NCBI RefSeq assembly: GCF_902522795.1
Contig: NZ_CABYWZ010000005.1
Span: forward strand, 22,123-86,122
Direction of reading: 5' to 3'
Source: an uncultured Prochlorococcus sp.
Lineage (GTDB): Bacteria; Cyanobacteriota; Cyanobacteriia; PCC-6307; Cyanobiaceae
DNA length: 64,000 nt
In this document: one piece after another, positions 38,606 through 47,017 of the stretch
How positions within the stretch are numbered: the stretch's first letter is position 1
Layout of the letters: each line of letters begins with the position of its first letter
The notes under the pieces: generated by a model
Database searches by the model: none
What the model saw: only the letters and a program-made list of their open reading frames with translations
Told to the model about the DNA's origin: nothing
Translations under genes and position numbers: made by a program

Positions 38606-39673
38606 CTACAAATCTAAAGATATATGTACCAGTTTAGCCACAAGTTGTTCAATTTTTAAACCTGAAGCTTCCCAAAGCATTGGAAACATACTGTTTTTTG
38701 TAAAACCAGGAATTGTATTTATTTCATTTAACAAAATTTTATTTGAAGATTTTTCTAAAAAGAAATCCACTCTTGCAAAACCAAAAATATTGAGTGCTCT
38801 ACAGCTTTTAATAGCAATTTCTTTAATTTCATTTGCGATTTTAGAATCTATTTCGGCTGGGATAATTATTTTATTATTTGAGTGATATTTTGAATCGTAA
38901 TCATACCATTCACTTTCGTAATTTACCTCGCCTATCTCAGAGGTTAAGAGTTTTGAATTCCCAATTATTCCGCATTCAATCTCCCTTACCTCTAACCCTT
39001 CCTCTACTAAGATTCTTGGATCTATTTCATGAGCCTTTTCTAAGGCTTGTAATATTTCTGATTCACTTATGACTTTAGAGATGCCAAGAGATGATCCAGA
39101 GTTCGATGGTTTTACAAATACAGGAAAATTTAATTTTTTTAAAATTTCATTAATTATTTTATTTTTTACTTCCTTATCTTTGAGATCTTCATTTTGAAAA
39201 ACTAGATAATTAACTTGTGGAAATTTAAGTTTTGAGAAAATTGTTTTCATCAATATTTTGTCCATTCCAAGTGCAGAGCCAATAATTCCACATCCGACTA
39301 AAGGTTTCTTTGTAAATCTAAGTAAGCCATGAATTGATCCGTCTTCTCCATTAAATCCATGTAAAAGAGGAAACCAAACATCAACATTTTGAAATTCAAT
39401 TCCGTAAAGAAAGTTAAATTTTTCTTGATTAAAAATTTCTTGTTTTTTCGTTTTATTGTTTTCAATTTCGCCTATTAGGATTTTTTCTGAACTATCACTA
39501 TCAAGCCAATCTCCATATTTGTTTATGTAAAAGGCTTTTACTGTAAAGAATTCTTTGTTTATTTCTGAATTAAATGCTTGATAAACTGTTTTCGCAGATG
39601 ATATCGATACTGCATGTTCATTGGAATTCCCACCAAATATTAACCCAATACATTTTTTCTTAACCCCGATCAT
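38606..39673 (-). CDS. ddl: D-alanine--D-alanine ligase
   Basis: A 355-residue ATP-grasp enzyme making D-Ala-D-Ala for peptidoglycan stem peptides. GLIFGGNSNEHAVSISSAK is the N-terminal signature, LLHGFNGEDGSIHGLL follows, then FVKPSNSGSSLGISKV (ATP grasp) and LLNEINTIPGFTKNSM at the C-terminus (Mg ligands). Length is typical of the Ddl A/B type. It is between miaB (11 bp) and the 136-residue protein gene on the same strand. Confidence 0.97.
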   Translation of the reverse strand: MIGVKKKCIGLIFGGNSNEHAVSISSAKTVYQAFNSEINKEFFTVKAFYINKYGDWLDSDSSEKILIGEIENNKTKKQEIFNQEKFNFLYGIEFQNVDVWFPLLHGFNGEDGSIHGLLRFTKKPLVGCGIIGSALGMDKILMKTIFSKLKFPQVNYLVFQNEDLKDKEVKNKIINEILKKLNFPVFVKPSNSGSSLGISKVISESEILQALEKAHEIDPRILVEEGLEVREIECGIIGNSKLLTSEIGEVNYESEWYDYDSKYHSNNKIIIPAEIDSKIANEIKEIAIKSCRALNIFGFARVDFFLEKSSNKILLNEINTIPGFTKNSMFPMLWEASGLKIEQLVAKLVHISLDL

Positions 39674-39684
39674 TTAGAAAAAAA

Positions 39685-41079
39685 TCATAAATAAAGTTCG
39701 CCAGTTAAAGAAAAAGGTCTTGCTTCATTTATTCTGACATCTATCTCATCTCCCAATGAAAAATTAAAGTTTAAGTTGTTAGGAATTTCTACGAAAGTTA
39801 ATCTATTTGTTCTAGTTCTACCCATAATTTGAGAGGAATTTTTTGGATTTAAACCCTCAATTAAAACGCTTTCGATATTATTGATATATCTTTGATTTCT
39901 ACTCCTAGCAGTTTTCTCGACCAAATCATTAATTTCTTGTAATCTAGCTTTTTTTACCTCTTCAGAAAGTTGATTCGTCCAAACTGCTGCAGGCGTATTT
40001 GGTCTTGGAGAGTATGCTGCTGTATTCACCTGATCAAAGCCAATTTCTGATATTAGCTTTAATGTATCTTGATATTGTTGCTCGGTTTCTCCTGGGAAAG
40101 CAACTATCGCGTCAGCTGTGATTGATGCATCTGGCATTAATGACCTTATGTTCTCGATAATATTTTTATACTTTTTAATAGAATATCCTCTGGACATTTG
40201 CTTTAAAATTTCATCATTTCCACTTTGGAAGGGGATATGGAAATGTTCACAGACTTTATCAAGTTCATAACAAGCTTGAATCAATCTTTTTGAAAAATAT
40301 CTTGGATGACTAGTAGCAAATCTTATTCTGCGAATTCCTTTAACATCATGAATATAATACAAAAGATCAGTTAGGGTATTTTCTTTTCTCCCCTCTTTTG
40401 TAGTTCCTGGAAGGTCTCGACCATAAGCATCAATGTTCTGACCCAAAAGAGTAATTTCTTTAAAATTATCATCAGCTAATTTTTGGATCTCACTTTTTAT
40501 CGCATTTGGATATCTTGATTGCTCTTTTCCTCTTACAGATGGGACCACACAATATGAACATCTTTCATTACAACCATAAATGATATTAACCCAGCCACAA
40601 ATAGAGCTTTCTCTTCTGGCACTTGTTATATCTTCAGAAATGAAGGTTTCTTCTGTAGCAGCAACTTGATTTCCTAAATCAACTTTCCCCAGAAGATTCT
40701 CAAGGTTATTTACATGTTGAGGGCCCATTACTAGGTCAAGTTCTGGGACTCTTCTTAGTAAGGATTCTCCCTCTTGCTGAGCAAGACAACCTGCAACAAC
40801 AAGTTTTAAGCTAGGGATTTTGTGCTTTCTTTTTGCTTGTCTTCCTAGAAAGCTATAAACTTTTTGCTCTGCATTATCTCTAATAGTGCATGTATTGTAC
40901 AAGACCAAATCGGCATTTAATTCATGATCTGCTCTGGTGTATCCCATTTTCTCTAATGTCCCAGCCATTCTCTCAGAATCAGCCTTGTTCATTTGGCATC
41001 CAAATGTGGTTATCCAATAACTACCAGTAGTTGAATTCTTTTGAGTTTTTTTTTCGTCTGATTTTGTTTTTGTTAGCAC
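39685..41079 (-). CDS. miaB: tRNA-2-methylthio-N6-dimethylallyladenosine synthase MiaB
   Basis: A 464-residue methylthiotransferase for A37 of tRNAs. The UPF0004 domain holds Cys28, Cys64 and Cys98 (auxiliary cluster). The radical SAM motif CNERCSYC gives Cys170, Cys174 and Cys177. A C-terminal TRAM domain follows ([13 protein letters not shown] and [20 protein letters not shown]). The first 20 residues are a hydrophilic extension. It is the first gene of the run miaB-ddl-ftsQ. Confidence 0.97.
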   Translation of the reverse strand: MLTKTKSDEKKTQKNSTTGSYWITTFGCQMNKADSERMAGTLEKMGYTRADHELNADLVLYNTCTIRDNAEQKVYSFLGRQAKRKHKIPSLKLVVAGCLAQQEGESLLRRVPELDLVMGPQHVNNLENLLGKVDLGNQVAATEETFISEDITSARRESSICGWVNIIYGCNERCSYCVVPSVRGKEQSRYPNAIKSEIQKLADDNFKEITLLGQNIDAYGRDLPGTTKEGRKENTLTDLLYYIHDVKGIRRIRFATSHPRYFSKRLIQACYELDKVCEHFHIPFQSGNDEILKQMSRGYSIKKYKNIIENIRSLMPDASITADAIVAFPGETEQQYQDTLKLISEIGFDQVNTAAYSPRPNTPAAVWTNQLSEEVKKARLQEINDLVEKTARSRNQRYINNIESVLIEGLNPKNSSQIMGRTRTNRLTFVEIPNNLNFNFSLGDEIDVRINEARPFSLTGELYL

Positions 41080-41151
41080 TTTGCTAGGAATTTTTTATGA
41101 TTCTTTAATTCAAAATTACAAGTTAAATAATTTTGCTGCAATATTTTTGAG

Positions 41152-41225
41152 GGCGAGCGAGGGGATTCGAACCCCCGAATAGCGGCGCCACAAGCCGCTG
41201 CCTTAACCACTTGGCGACGCCCGCC
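41152..41225 (-). tRNA. tRNA-His (anticodon GUG)
   Basis: The reverse strand gives an 8-bp acceptor GGCGGGCG/CGCTCGCC in which the 5' G is the encoded G-1 typical of tRNA-His, paired with C73. The anticodon stem GCGGC/GCCGC encloses TTGTGGC (anticodon GTG), and the T-arm GGGGG/CCCCT has loop TTCGAAT. Full CCA is not encoded. It is isolated between miaB and the divergent deaminase gene. Confidence 0.96.
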
Positions 41226-41353
41226 TCACATTTATAAATTTAACAACTCAAGGGTAATTTTTCATAGTTATTTTTATCTTTTAGAGAAATTTGAATTATT
41301 TTCTAATTCAGTAAAGTTTTCTTATGATTTAAAATAAAAGAAAATTTAAAAAT

Positions 41354-42589
41354 TTGAGTAATTTCGGCACAGCTGAGGTTCTTATTCCCCGAAGCCTTTG
41401 TTTAATAGAAGATATAGATAACCTCATTATCGATGTAGAGGATTTATGTTCAGTTTCCATTAGTTGGGAGGATGGATTTGTTTCTGAGTTACATCCTTTA
41501 AAAAATAAAATTACAAAACCAAAAAACATTTTATTCCCAAGATTTGTTGAAACGCATTCGCATTTTGATAAATCTTTTATATGGGCAGACTTTCCTAATC
41601 TTGAATCAAACTATGGAGGAGCATTATCAGTAAATCTTGAAGAACATAAAACTAGAACTACAGATAAGGTTCTTGAAAGAGTTGAGAAATCATTAAAACT
41701 TGCCATACAAAATGGATACCGAGCAATTAGAAGTCATATTGATACATACAAAGGTCAATCTATTGATATTTGGATTGAACTTTTTAAATTACAAAAAAAA
41801 TTTTCATCTAAGTTGACTTTGCAATACGTTGCTCTAGCCCCATTGGAATTCTGGGATACAACTGATGGAGAAGATTTGGCAAAAATATTTTCCTCTACTG
41901 GAGGCATTTTAGGTGGTGTTATTGTACCCCCTTTCAATAAAAAAGATACAAGAAAATTTCTAGCAAAGATGCTTCTTCTTGCGAGCAAATATAAATTAGA
42001 AATTGATTTGCATATAGATGAAGCAATTATTGAACCTGGAGCGGGAATAAAAGTTTTATTAGAAACAATCGAAAATTTAAATATTAATAGTATTCCGATC
42101 ACTTGTAGTCATTTGAGTAGTCTTATTTCTCTAAGTAATAGAGAGATTTTAAATTTAGGGGAAAAAATGGCTGAGAAAAATATTAAGGTTATTGCCTTAC
42201 CCCTAACAAATTTTTGGCTGCTCAATCGAAGTAATAAAACTACTTCATTAAAAAGACCAGTTGCGCCAATAAAGCAATTACAAAAATCACATGTGGACGT
42301 ATCTCTTGGTAGTGATAATGTTCAAGACCCTTGGTACCCATTTGGTAATTTTGACCCTTTTTACATGTTGTCTTGCTCGATACCTATGCTTCAACTAAAT
42401 CCTTGGGAGAGAATGACTCTATCTTCTATTTTTTTAGCTCCAAGCAGATTATTAAATTTAGAATGGGATGGTTTAATCAAAAAAGGTTGTCCTGCTGATT
42501 TTGTGATTTTAGATGCACAAAGATGGGCAGATGTTTTTTCGAGCAATTTAAAGAGAAAAGTATTTATAAACGGCGATTTATATCGCTAA
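41354..42589 (+). CDS. CodA-like cytosine deaminase / amidohydrolase
   Basis: A 411-residue metal-dependent amidohydrolase resembling E. coli cytosine deaminase. The metal and catalytic residues line up: ETHSHFDKSF (two His), DLHIDEAI (His, and Glu three residues on), TCSHLSS (His) and GSDNVQDPWYPFG (Asp). The last motif is particularly CodA-like. Actual substrate (cytosine, another pyrimidine or an N-substituted triazine-like ring) cannot be read from sequence. Translation must start at the TTG at 41354 or nearby; no ATG exists in the first part. It is followed 38 bp later by an FAD oxidase. Confidence 0.8.
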   Translation: MSNFGTAEVLIPRSLCLIEDIDNLIIDVEDLCSVSISWEDGFVSELHPLKNKITKPKNILFPRFVETHSHFDKSFIWADFPNLESNYGGALSVNLEEHKTRTTDKVLERVEKSLKLAIQNGYRAIRSHIDTYKGQSIDIWIELFKLQKKFSSKLTLQYVALAPLEFWDTTDGEDLAKIFSSTGGILGGVIVPPFNKKDTRKFLAKMLLLASKYKLEIDLHIDEAIIEPGAGIKVLLETIENLNINSIPITCSHLSSLISLSNREILNLGEKMAEKNIKVIALPLTNFWLLNRSNKTTSLKRPVAPIKQLQKSHVDVSLGSDNVQDPWYPFGNFDPFYMLSCSIPMLQLNPWERMTLSSIFLAPSRLLNLEWDGLIKKGCPADFVILDAQRWADVFSSNLKRKVFINGDLYR

Positions 42590-42627
42590 TTGGCTAATTT
42601 ATATACAAAGCATAAAAATTTTTATTA

Positions 42628-43980
42628 ATGATATCAAAACTCAAATTTATAGACAAATTTAGAGAAGTCAAAAACTTAGAGATCATCGAAAATAAATCCG
42701 ATGTAAAAAGACTTTCAAAAGATTTTTATAACTACTCTCCAATCCTTACTGAAAAATTAGACGAATGTATTGCTGATTTGGTGGTAAGACCTACTGATCA
42801 CAAAGCGGTAAAGGAAGTAGCAGAAATTTGTTGGGATTTATCTATCCCACTTACTTTAAGGGGTTCAGGTACAGGTAATTATGGACAAGCTGTCCCATTA
42901 TTTAAAGGAGTTGTAATGCAGATGAGTCAATTTAATAAGTTAGAAGAATTTGATCCAGATACAGGCTTTGTAAAAGTACAGTCTGGATGTGTTATGGGAG
43001 ATTTGAATAAACAATTAGAGAAATATGGGAGGGAATTGAGGTTACTTCCTAGTACTTGGAAAACTGCAACAATTGGAGGTTTTATTGCAGGTGGATCAGG
43101 AGGTATTGGTTCCATTAGTTGGGGATTTTTACGAGATCCAGGAAATCTTATAGGTTTAGAGGCAGTAACGCTGAATGAAAAACCTGCATTATTAAAATTT
43201 GATGCTGAAGAATCCGAACCTCTAAATCATGCTTATGGGACTAATGGAATAATTACCTCTTTATTACTTGCTACTGATATCAAACGTAAGTGGTACTCAT
43301 TAGTTATTGACTGTATTGAATTTGAAAAAACAATAGAAATATTAAAAACTCTTACTAGCGCAGCAATTAATCTGAAATTAGGAGCAATTCTTGAAGAAGA
43401 AATTGTAGATCAAATGCCAAAATGGTTTAAAAGTAAATCTAGAAGTCACAAGATATTAATTCAATCTACTCTTGGAGGAATAAAAACCATAGAGCTAATT
43501 TGTAAAAAATTTAAAGTTGAATCTACCCTACTTGGGGAAGAAGAAAAGCTCGCGAATGGAATTTCTGAAGTCGTATGGAATCATACAACTCTTCATATGA
43601 GGTCTAAGGATAAAAATTGGACGTATTTACAAATGCTTTTGCCACTTAATAATGAACTAGAATTAATTAATTTTTTGAGAAAAAAATGGGGTAAAAAAGT
43701 TCTTTGGCATTTAGAGGCAGTTTCTCAACAAGGATCACCGCGATTAGCGGCTTTGCCATTATTAAAGTGGAATGGGGCAGAAGAATTAAATGAAATAATG
43801 GAAGATTGCAAGAAACTTGGTGCCTTTATTTTTAATCCTCATGTTTTAACTGTTGAAGGTGGAGGTCTCGGAGTTGTGGATGCTGATCAAGTAAAAGCGA
43901 AATTAAGATTTGATCCTAAAGGGCTATTAAATCCAGGGAAATTGGAAGGTTGGGAAGTAAAAGAACAATTTAAAATTTAA
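42628..43980 (+). CDS. FAD-binding oxidoreductase (GlcD/D-lactate dehydrogenase-like)
   Basis: A 450-residue flavoprotein of the VAO/FAD_binding_4 family. The FAD-binding segment contains LVVRPTDHKAVKEVAEIC, LRGSGTGNYGQAVP and TATIGGFIAGGSGGIGS. The C-terminus LRFDPKGLLNPGKLEGW is the family ending. Glycolate or another 2-hydroxy acid is a plausible substrate, but no substrate-specific motif is visible. Its stop overlaps the convergent folC stop by 4 bp. Confidence 0.85.
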   Translation: MISKLKFIDKFREVKNLEIIENKSDVKRLSKDFYNYSPILTEKLDECIADLVVRPTDHKAVKEVAEICWDLSIPLTLRGSGTGNYGQAVPLFKGVVMQMSQFNKLEEFDPDTGFVKVQSGCVMGDLNKQLEKYGRELRLLPSTWKTATIGGFIAGGSGGIGSISWGFLRDPGNLIGLEAVTLNEKPALLKFDAEESEPLNHAYGTNGIITSLLLATDIKRKWYSLVIDCIEFEKTIEILKTLTSAAINLKLGAILEEEIVDQMPKWFKSKSRSHKILIQSTLGGIKTIELICKKFKVESTLLGEEEKLANGISEVVWNHTTLHMRSKDKNWTYLQMLLPLNNELELINFLRKKWGKKVLWHLEAVSQQGSPRLAALPLLKWNGAEELNEIMEDCKKLGAFIFNPHVLTVEGGGLGVVDADQVKAKLRFDPKGLLNPGKLEGWEVKEQFKI

Positions 43981-45209
43981 CATTTTTCTTTATTCGCAAA
44001 TTTAATAAATTCAGCAACTAAAAAAATAGAACCTGTTAGAACAGGATGATTAGGTGGCCATTTTTCTAGGGAAAATAAATGCTCAATGGCAAGTTCAAAT
44101 GTTTTAAATTCAATTGTTTTTTGAAAGTCAATTTCTTCAATTTGAGAGAGATCATTTAATTGCCAACTAGGTTGGTTTGGAACTGGCACAAGTAATAAGT
44201 GATCATTTTTCTTTAGAAGTGTTTTTAATATTGCGTAAATATCTTTTTGTCTTTGGACACCTAAAATCCAATAAATTCCTTTATCTTCATTCTCCCAATT
44301 ACTTCGCTCATTAGAGAGTGCTTTTGCCGCAGGATAATTATGCGCACAATCTACAAGAATTTCTTTGTTGTAATAATTTATTATTTCTAGCCTTCCGTTC
44401 CAAGTTGTTTTTTTAAGACCTTCAGATATGTGTTTTTCTTTTATATTAAATCCTAAATTATTCAGCGCTTCAATTGCTCCAACAGCTACCGAAGCATTTT
44501 GCTTTTGAAAAATTCCTTTTAATCCAAGCTCATAGCTGTTTGAAATTGAATCTTTCCAAATAATTTCTGCTCCTACCTCTTTAACTTTTTTGGATATTAA
44601 ATTTTCAACTTGACTATTTTGATTGCATGAGATGACAATTGAGTTTTTTTCAATAACTGCTAATTTTTCTTCGGCAATTTTTTCAATCGTATCTCCAAGA
44701 AATTCTTTATGGTCTAAGCCAATATTCCCAATAGCAATAATTGGTCTTAATTTATGGGCTGTTGTCGCGTCTAATCGTCCCCCTAAGCCAGCTTCAAGAA
44801 TGAGTAATTCAACTTTTTTATGGTCAAAAAAATTTAGCGCGCAGCAAATGATTTTTTCAAAAGGAGTTAATTCAAATGTTGAAAATTTTTTTTCTATTAA
44901 TCTATAGATTTTTTTAAAATCAGTTTTATTAATATTTTTTTTATTAACTCTAATCCTCTCGCATACATCCAAAAGATGAGGAGATGTCGTTACACCGAAA
45001 TTAATTTTAGCTTCAAAAAGTATACTTTCTAAATATGCCGCGATTGATCCTTTTCCATTGGTTCCAATAATATGTATCGCAGGGATATTCTTGCAAGGAT
45101 TACCAAGTTCTTGAAGTGCTTTTTTAATTCTTGATAAACCTAACTTGATATTATCCCTTTCATATTTAGGTGATAATAATTCAAAAATTTTTAAATTTGC
45201 ATTTTTCAA
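43977..45209 (-). CDS. folC: folylpolyglutamate / dihydrofolate synthase
   Basis: A 410-residue Mur-ligase-like enzyme adding glutamate to dihydropteroate or folates. HIIGTNGKGSIAAYLESIL is the P-loop, VTTSPHLLDVCERIRVN the folate-binding region, LEAGLGGRLDATTA and IGLDHKEFLGDTIEKIAEEK the Mg and ATP signatures, and ILVDCAHNYPAA the C-domain motif. It lies 11 bp downstream of argD on the same strand, probably in one transcript with the tRNA-Leu gene further up. Confidence 0.95.
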   Translation of the reverse strand: MKNANLKIFELLSPKYERDNIKLGLSRIKKALQELGNPCKNIPAIHIIGTNGKGSIAAYLESILFEAKINFGVTTSPHLLDVCERIRVNKKNINKTDFKKIYRLIEKKFSTFELTPFEKIICCALNFFDHKKVELLILEAGLGGRLDATTAHKLRPIIAIGNIGLDHKEFLGDTIEKIAEEKLAVIEKNSIVISCNQNSQVENLISKKVKEVGAEIIWKDSISNSYELGLKGIFQKQNASVAVGAIEALNNLGFNIKEKHISEGLKKTTWNGRLEIINYYNKEILVDCAHNYPAAKALSNERSNWENEDKGIYWILGVQRQKDIYAILKTLLKKNDHLLLVPVPNQPSWQLNDLSQIEEIDFQKTIEFKTFELAIEHLFSLEKWPPNHPVLTGSIFLVAEFIKFANKEKC

Positions 45210-45220
45210 AATTTAAATTG

Positions 45221-46396
45221 CTATGATTCTTCAAAAATTGAATTTAGCTTATCCAAAAGAATATTAATTTCTCTTCGAGATATAACTAATGGTGGGACAA
45301 TCCTTACAACATTTCCTCCCGCAGGAACTACCAATAATCCTTTATCAAAAGCTTTTAGCGTAATTTCTTTTGCATCAGCATAATCATCATTGATCACAAG
45401 ACCTTGTATTAAACCTAAACCTCTTTTCCCGCTAATAATATTTGGAAATTTTTTTGACAATTCTTCAAACCCAGCACTTAATTGTTCCCCTCTTAGATAA
45501 ACATTATTGATAATATTTCTTCTATTTATTTCTTCTAATACAGTTAGGGCAGCTTTACAGGCGAATGGGTTACCTCCAAAAGTGCTTGCATGATCACCTT
45601 GAGAAAAAATGTTAGCTTTTTCTTTTACCAATAATGCTCCAATTGCATGACCTCCTCCTAATCCTTTAGCAAGGGTGAATCCATCAGGTTCAATTCCTAA
45701 ATTCTCATAACCCCACATTTTCCCAGTTCGACCTACTCCACTTTGGACCTCATCTAAAATGAGAAGAGAATTATATTTGTCACATATTTCTCTCAGGCTT
45801 TTAAAAAATATTTTACTTCCAGGAATTACGCCGCCTTCTCCTTGTATTGGTTCAACTAAAACGCCTGAAATTTTTTGATCATTATTTTCACACTCTTCAA
45901 ATAATTTTTTTACCGAATCAAAATTGTTAAATTTAAAAAATTTGAACCCTTGAATCATTGGTTCGAAACCTTTTTGATATTTGGGCTGTCCAGTGGCACT
46001 CAAGGCTGCAAGCGTCCTTCCATGAAAGCTGGATTCTGCTGCGAGAATAATTGATTCTTTACCTTTATTTGTCGTATTACCATATTTTTTAATTAATTTA
46101 ATTGCTGATTCATTTGCTTCCGCACCACTATTGCAGAAGAAGACGCTTTTAGCACAACTCATATTTGTTAAAGTTCTGCTTAACTGTTCTTGTTCTTCAA
46201 TGTTGTAGAGATTAGAAATGTGCTGAATCTTTTTTAGTTGAGTTGATAACCTTCTTCTTAAAACTCTGTCGCTATGTCCAAGACTACAAGTTGCTATACC
46301 AGCGACTGCATCAAGATACCTTTTACCTGTTTTGTCCCATAGCCAACAACCTTTCCCTTTTTTGAAAGATATATCAAATCGACTATAGGTATTCAT
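45221..46396 (-). CDS. argD: acetylornithine aminotransferase
   Basis: A 391-residue class III PLP aminotransferase of arginine synthesis. VFFCNSGAEANESAIKL, SSFHGRTLAALSATG, LLILDEVQSGVGRTGKMW and TLAKGLGGGHAIGA (PLP Lys) are clear. An open frame continues upstream to 46477, but that part is the tRNA-Leu sequence read through. The ATG at 46396 (MNTYSRFDISFKKGKG) is therefore the start, only 5 nt after the tRNA 3' end. There is no Shine-Dalgarno sequence between them, so the message is nearly leaderless if the tRNA is cut out. Confidence 0.96.
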   Translation of the reverse strand: MNTYSRFDISFKKGKGCWLWDKTGKRYLDAVAGIATCSLGHSDRVLRRRLSTQLKKIQHISNLYNIEEQEQLSRTLTNMSCAKSVFFCNSGAEANESAIKLIKKYGNTTNKGKESIILAAESSFHGRTLAALSATGQPKYQKGFEPMIQGFKFFKFNNFDSVKKLFEECENNDQKISGVLVEPIQGEGGVIPGSKIFFKSLREICDKYNSLLILDEVQSGVGRTGKMWGYENLGIEPDGFTLAKGLGGGHAIGALLVKEKANIFSQGDHASTFGGNPFACKAALTVLEEINRRNIINNVYLRGEQLSAGFEELSKKFPNIISGKRGLGLIQGLVINDDYADAKEITLKAFDKGLLVVPAGGNVVRIVPPLVISRREINILLDKLNSIFEES

Positions 46397-46401
46397 CAAA
46401 G

Positions 46402-46483
46402 TGGGAGCGGTCGGACTTGAACCGACATACCCGAAGGTGCCGCATTTTGAGTGCGGTGCGTCTACCAATTCCACCACGCTCCC
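46402..46483 (-). tRNA. tRNA-Leu (anticodon CAA)
   Basis: An 82-nt class II tRNA. The acceptor GGGAGCG/CGCTCCC has discriminator A. The D-arm is TGGTGGAATTGGTAGACGC. The anticodon stem CCGCA/TGCGG encloses CTCAAAA, giving anticodon CAA. It has a long variable arm with CACCTTCGGGT, and a T-arm GTCGG/CCGAC with loop TTCAAGT. CCA is not encoded. The argD start follows 5 nt after the 3' end, so both are probably in one primary transcript. Confidence 0.97.
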
Positions 46484-46763
46484 AAGGCTTTTGAAAAAAT
46501 GAACTTTTTCATTATAACAAAAATCAACTTATTGACTATTGTTTTGCTCAAGGAAAATTTATCAAGATAACGTTAGTTAATAGTTAATCTTTTCGATAAA
46601 AACTTAGAATTATTTATTGCATTCGCTGACAAGAAATAAGGTAAATAAAGAATATTTAAACATTTATGATACATTTCTGTGATTAAATGCGAGTAAAAGT
46701 CTTTTTTTAAAGAAGATAGCTTCATGATTAGTAATATTGTGTTATATTAATTAAAAAAACCAA
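46484..46763. other. 280-bp gene-free region
   Basis: Very AT-rich spacer between tRNA-Leu (minus) and the two micro-ORFs (plus). It holds the tRNA-Leu -10 at 46511-46516. At its other end is an extended -10-like TGTTATATT at about 46740-46748, placed to give a leader of under 10 nt for the first micro-ORF. No other ORF or stable hairpin was seen. Confidence 0.4.
46511..46516 (-). promoter_or_regulatory. -10 element upstream of tRNA-Leu and argD
   Basis: Read on the minus strand this is a perfect TATAAT, 27 bp before the tRNA 5' end. The -35 region is poor. No other promoter-like site lies between the tRNA and argD, so this one should drive both. Confidence 0.55.
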
Positions 46764-46871
46764 ATGTCTAAAACTCAAGCTAAAAAATTATCTTTTAAAT
46801 TTGTACCTTATCTTTTTATTGCTGTAACTATACTTACAACATTCGGATCTAATAGCGGAACTTGGGCATGA
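46764..46871 (+). CDS. 35-residue membrane micro-protein, function unknown
   Basis: ATG to TGA encodes MSKTQAKKLSFKFVPYLF and continues IAVTILTTFGSNSGTWA. This is a basic N-terminus plus one hydrophobic span of about 16 residues, like the small single-span subunits of photosynthetic complexes, although it matches none that I know. No Shine-Dalgarno sequence; an extended -10-like element lies just upstream. Its stop codon overlaps the start of the next micro-ORF (ATGA), which argues that both are real and coupled. Confidence 0.5.
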   Translation: MSKTQAKKLSFKFVPYLFIAVTILTTFGSNSGTWA

Positions 46872-46984
46872 ACGAATTCAAACTTAATGGTTTAAATAAA
46901 GATTGGTCTAATCGCTTTCTAGTTTTGTTTATATTATTTTTTGGGTTGTATTTCACTAATCAATATTGCTTACGTTTGAATTAA
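46868..46984 (+). CDS. 38-residue membrane micro-protein, function unknown
   Basis: ATG to TAA encodes MNEFKLNGLNKDWSNR followed by one hydrophobic span (FLVLFILFFGLYF) and TNQYCLRLN. Not recognised. The hydrophilic N-terminus with NGLNKDW resembles the start of one-helix thylakoid proteins, but the chlorophyll-binding ERxNGR pattern of HLIPs is absent. It starts by a 4-bp overlap with the 35-codon ORF, indicating translational coupling. It ends 33 bp before the convergent murA stop. Confidence 0.5.
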   Translation: MNEFKLNGLNKDWSNRFLVLFILFFGLYFTNQYCLRLN

Positions 46985-47017
46985 TTTCCTTAATCTTAAA
47001 AATTTCTTACTAATTGA

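Noticed and set aside
46397..46477. N-terminal extension of ArgD by 27 residues in the open frame
   Set aside because: The extension is the tRNA-Leu sequence translated; the ATG at 46396 begins the true protein.
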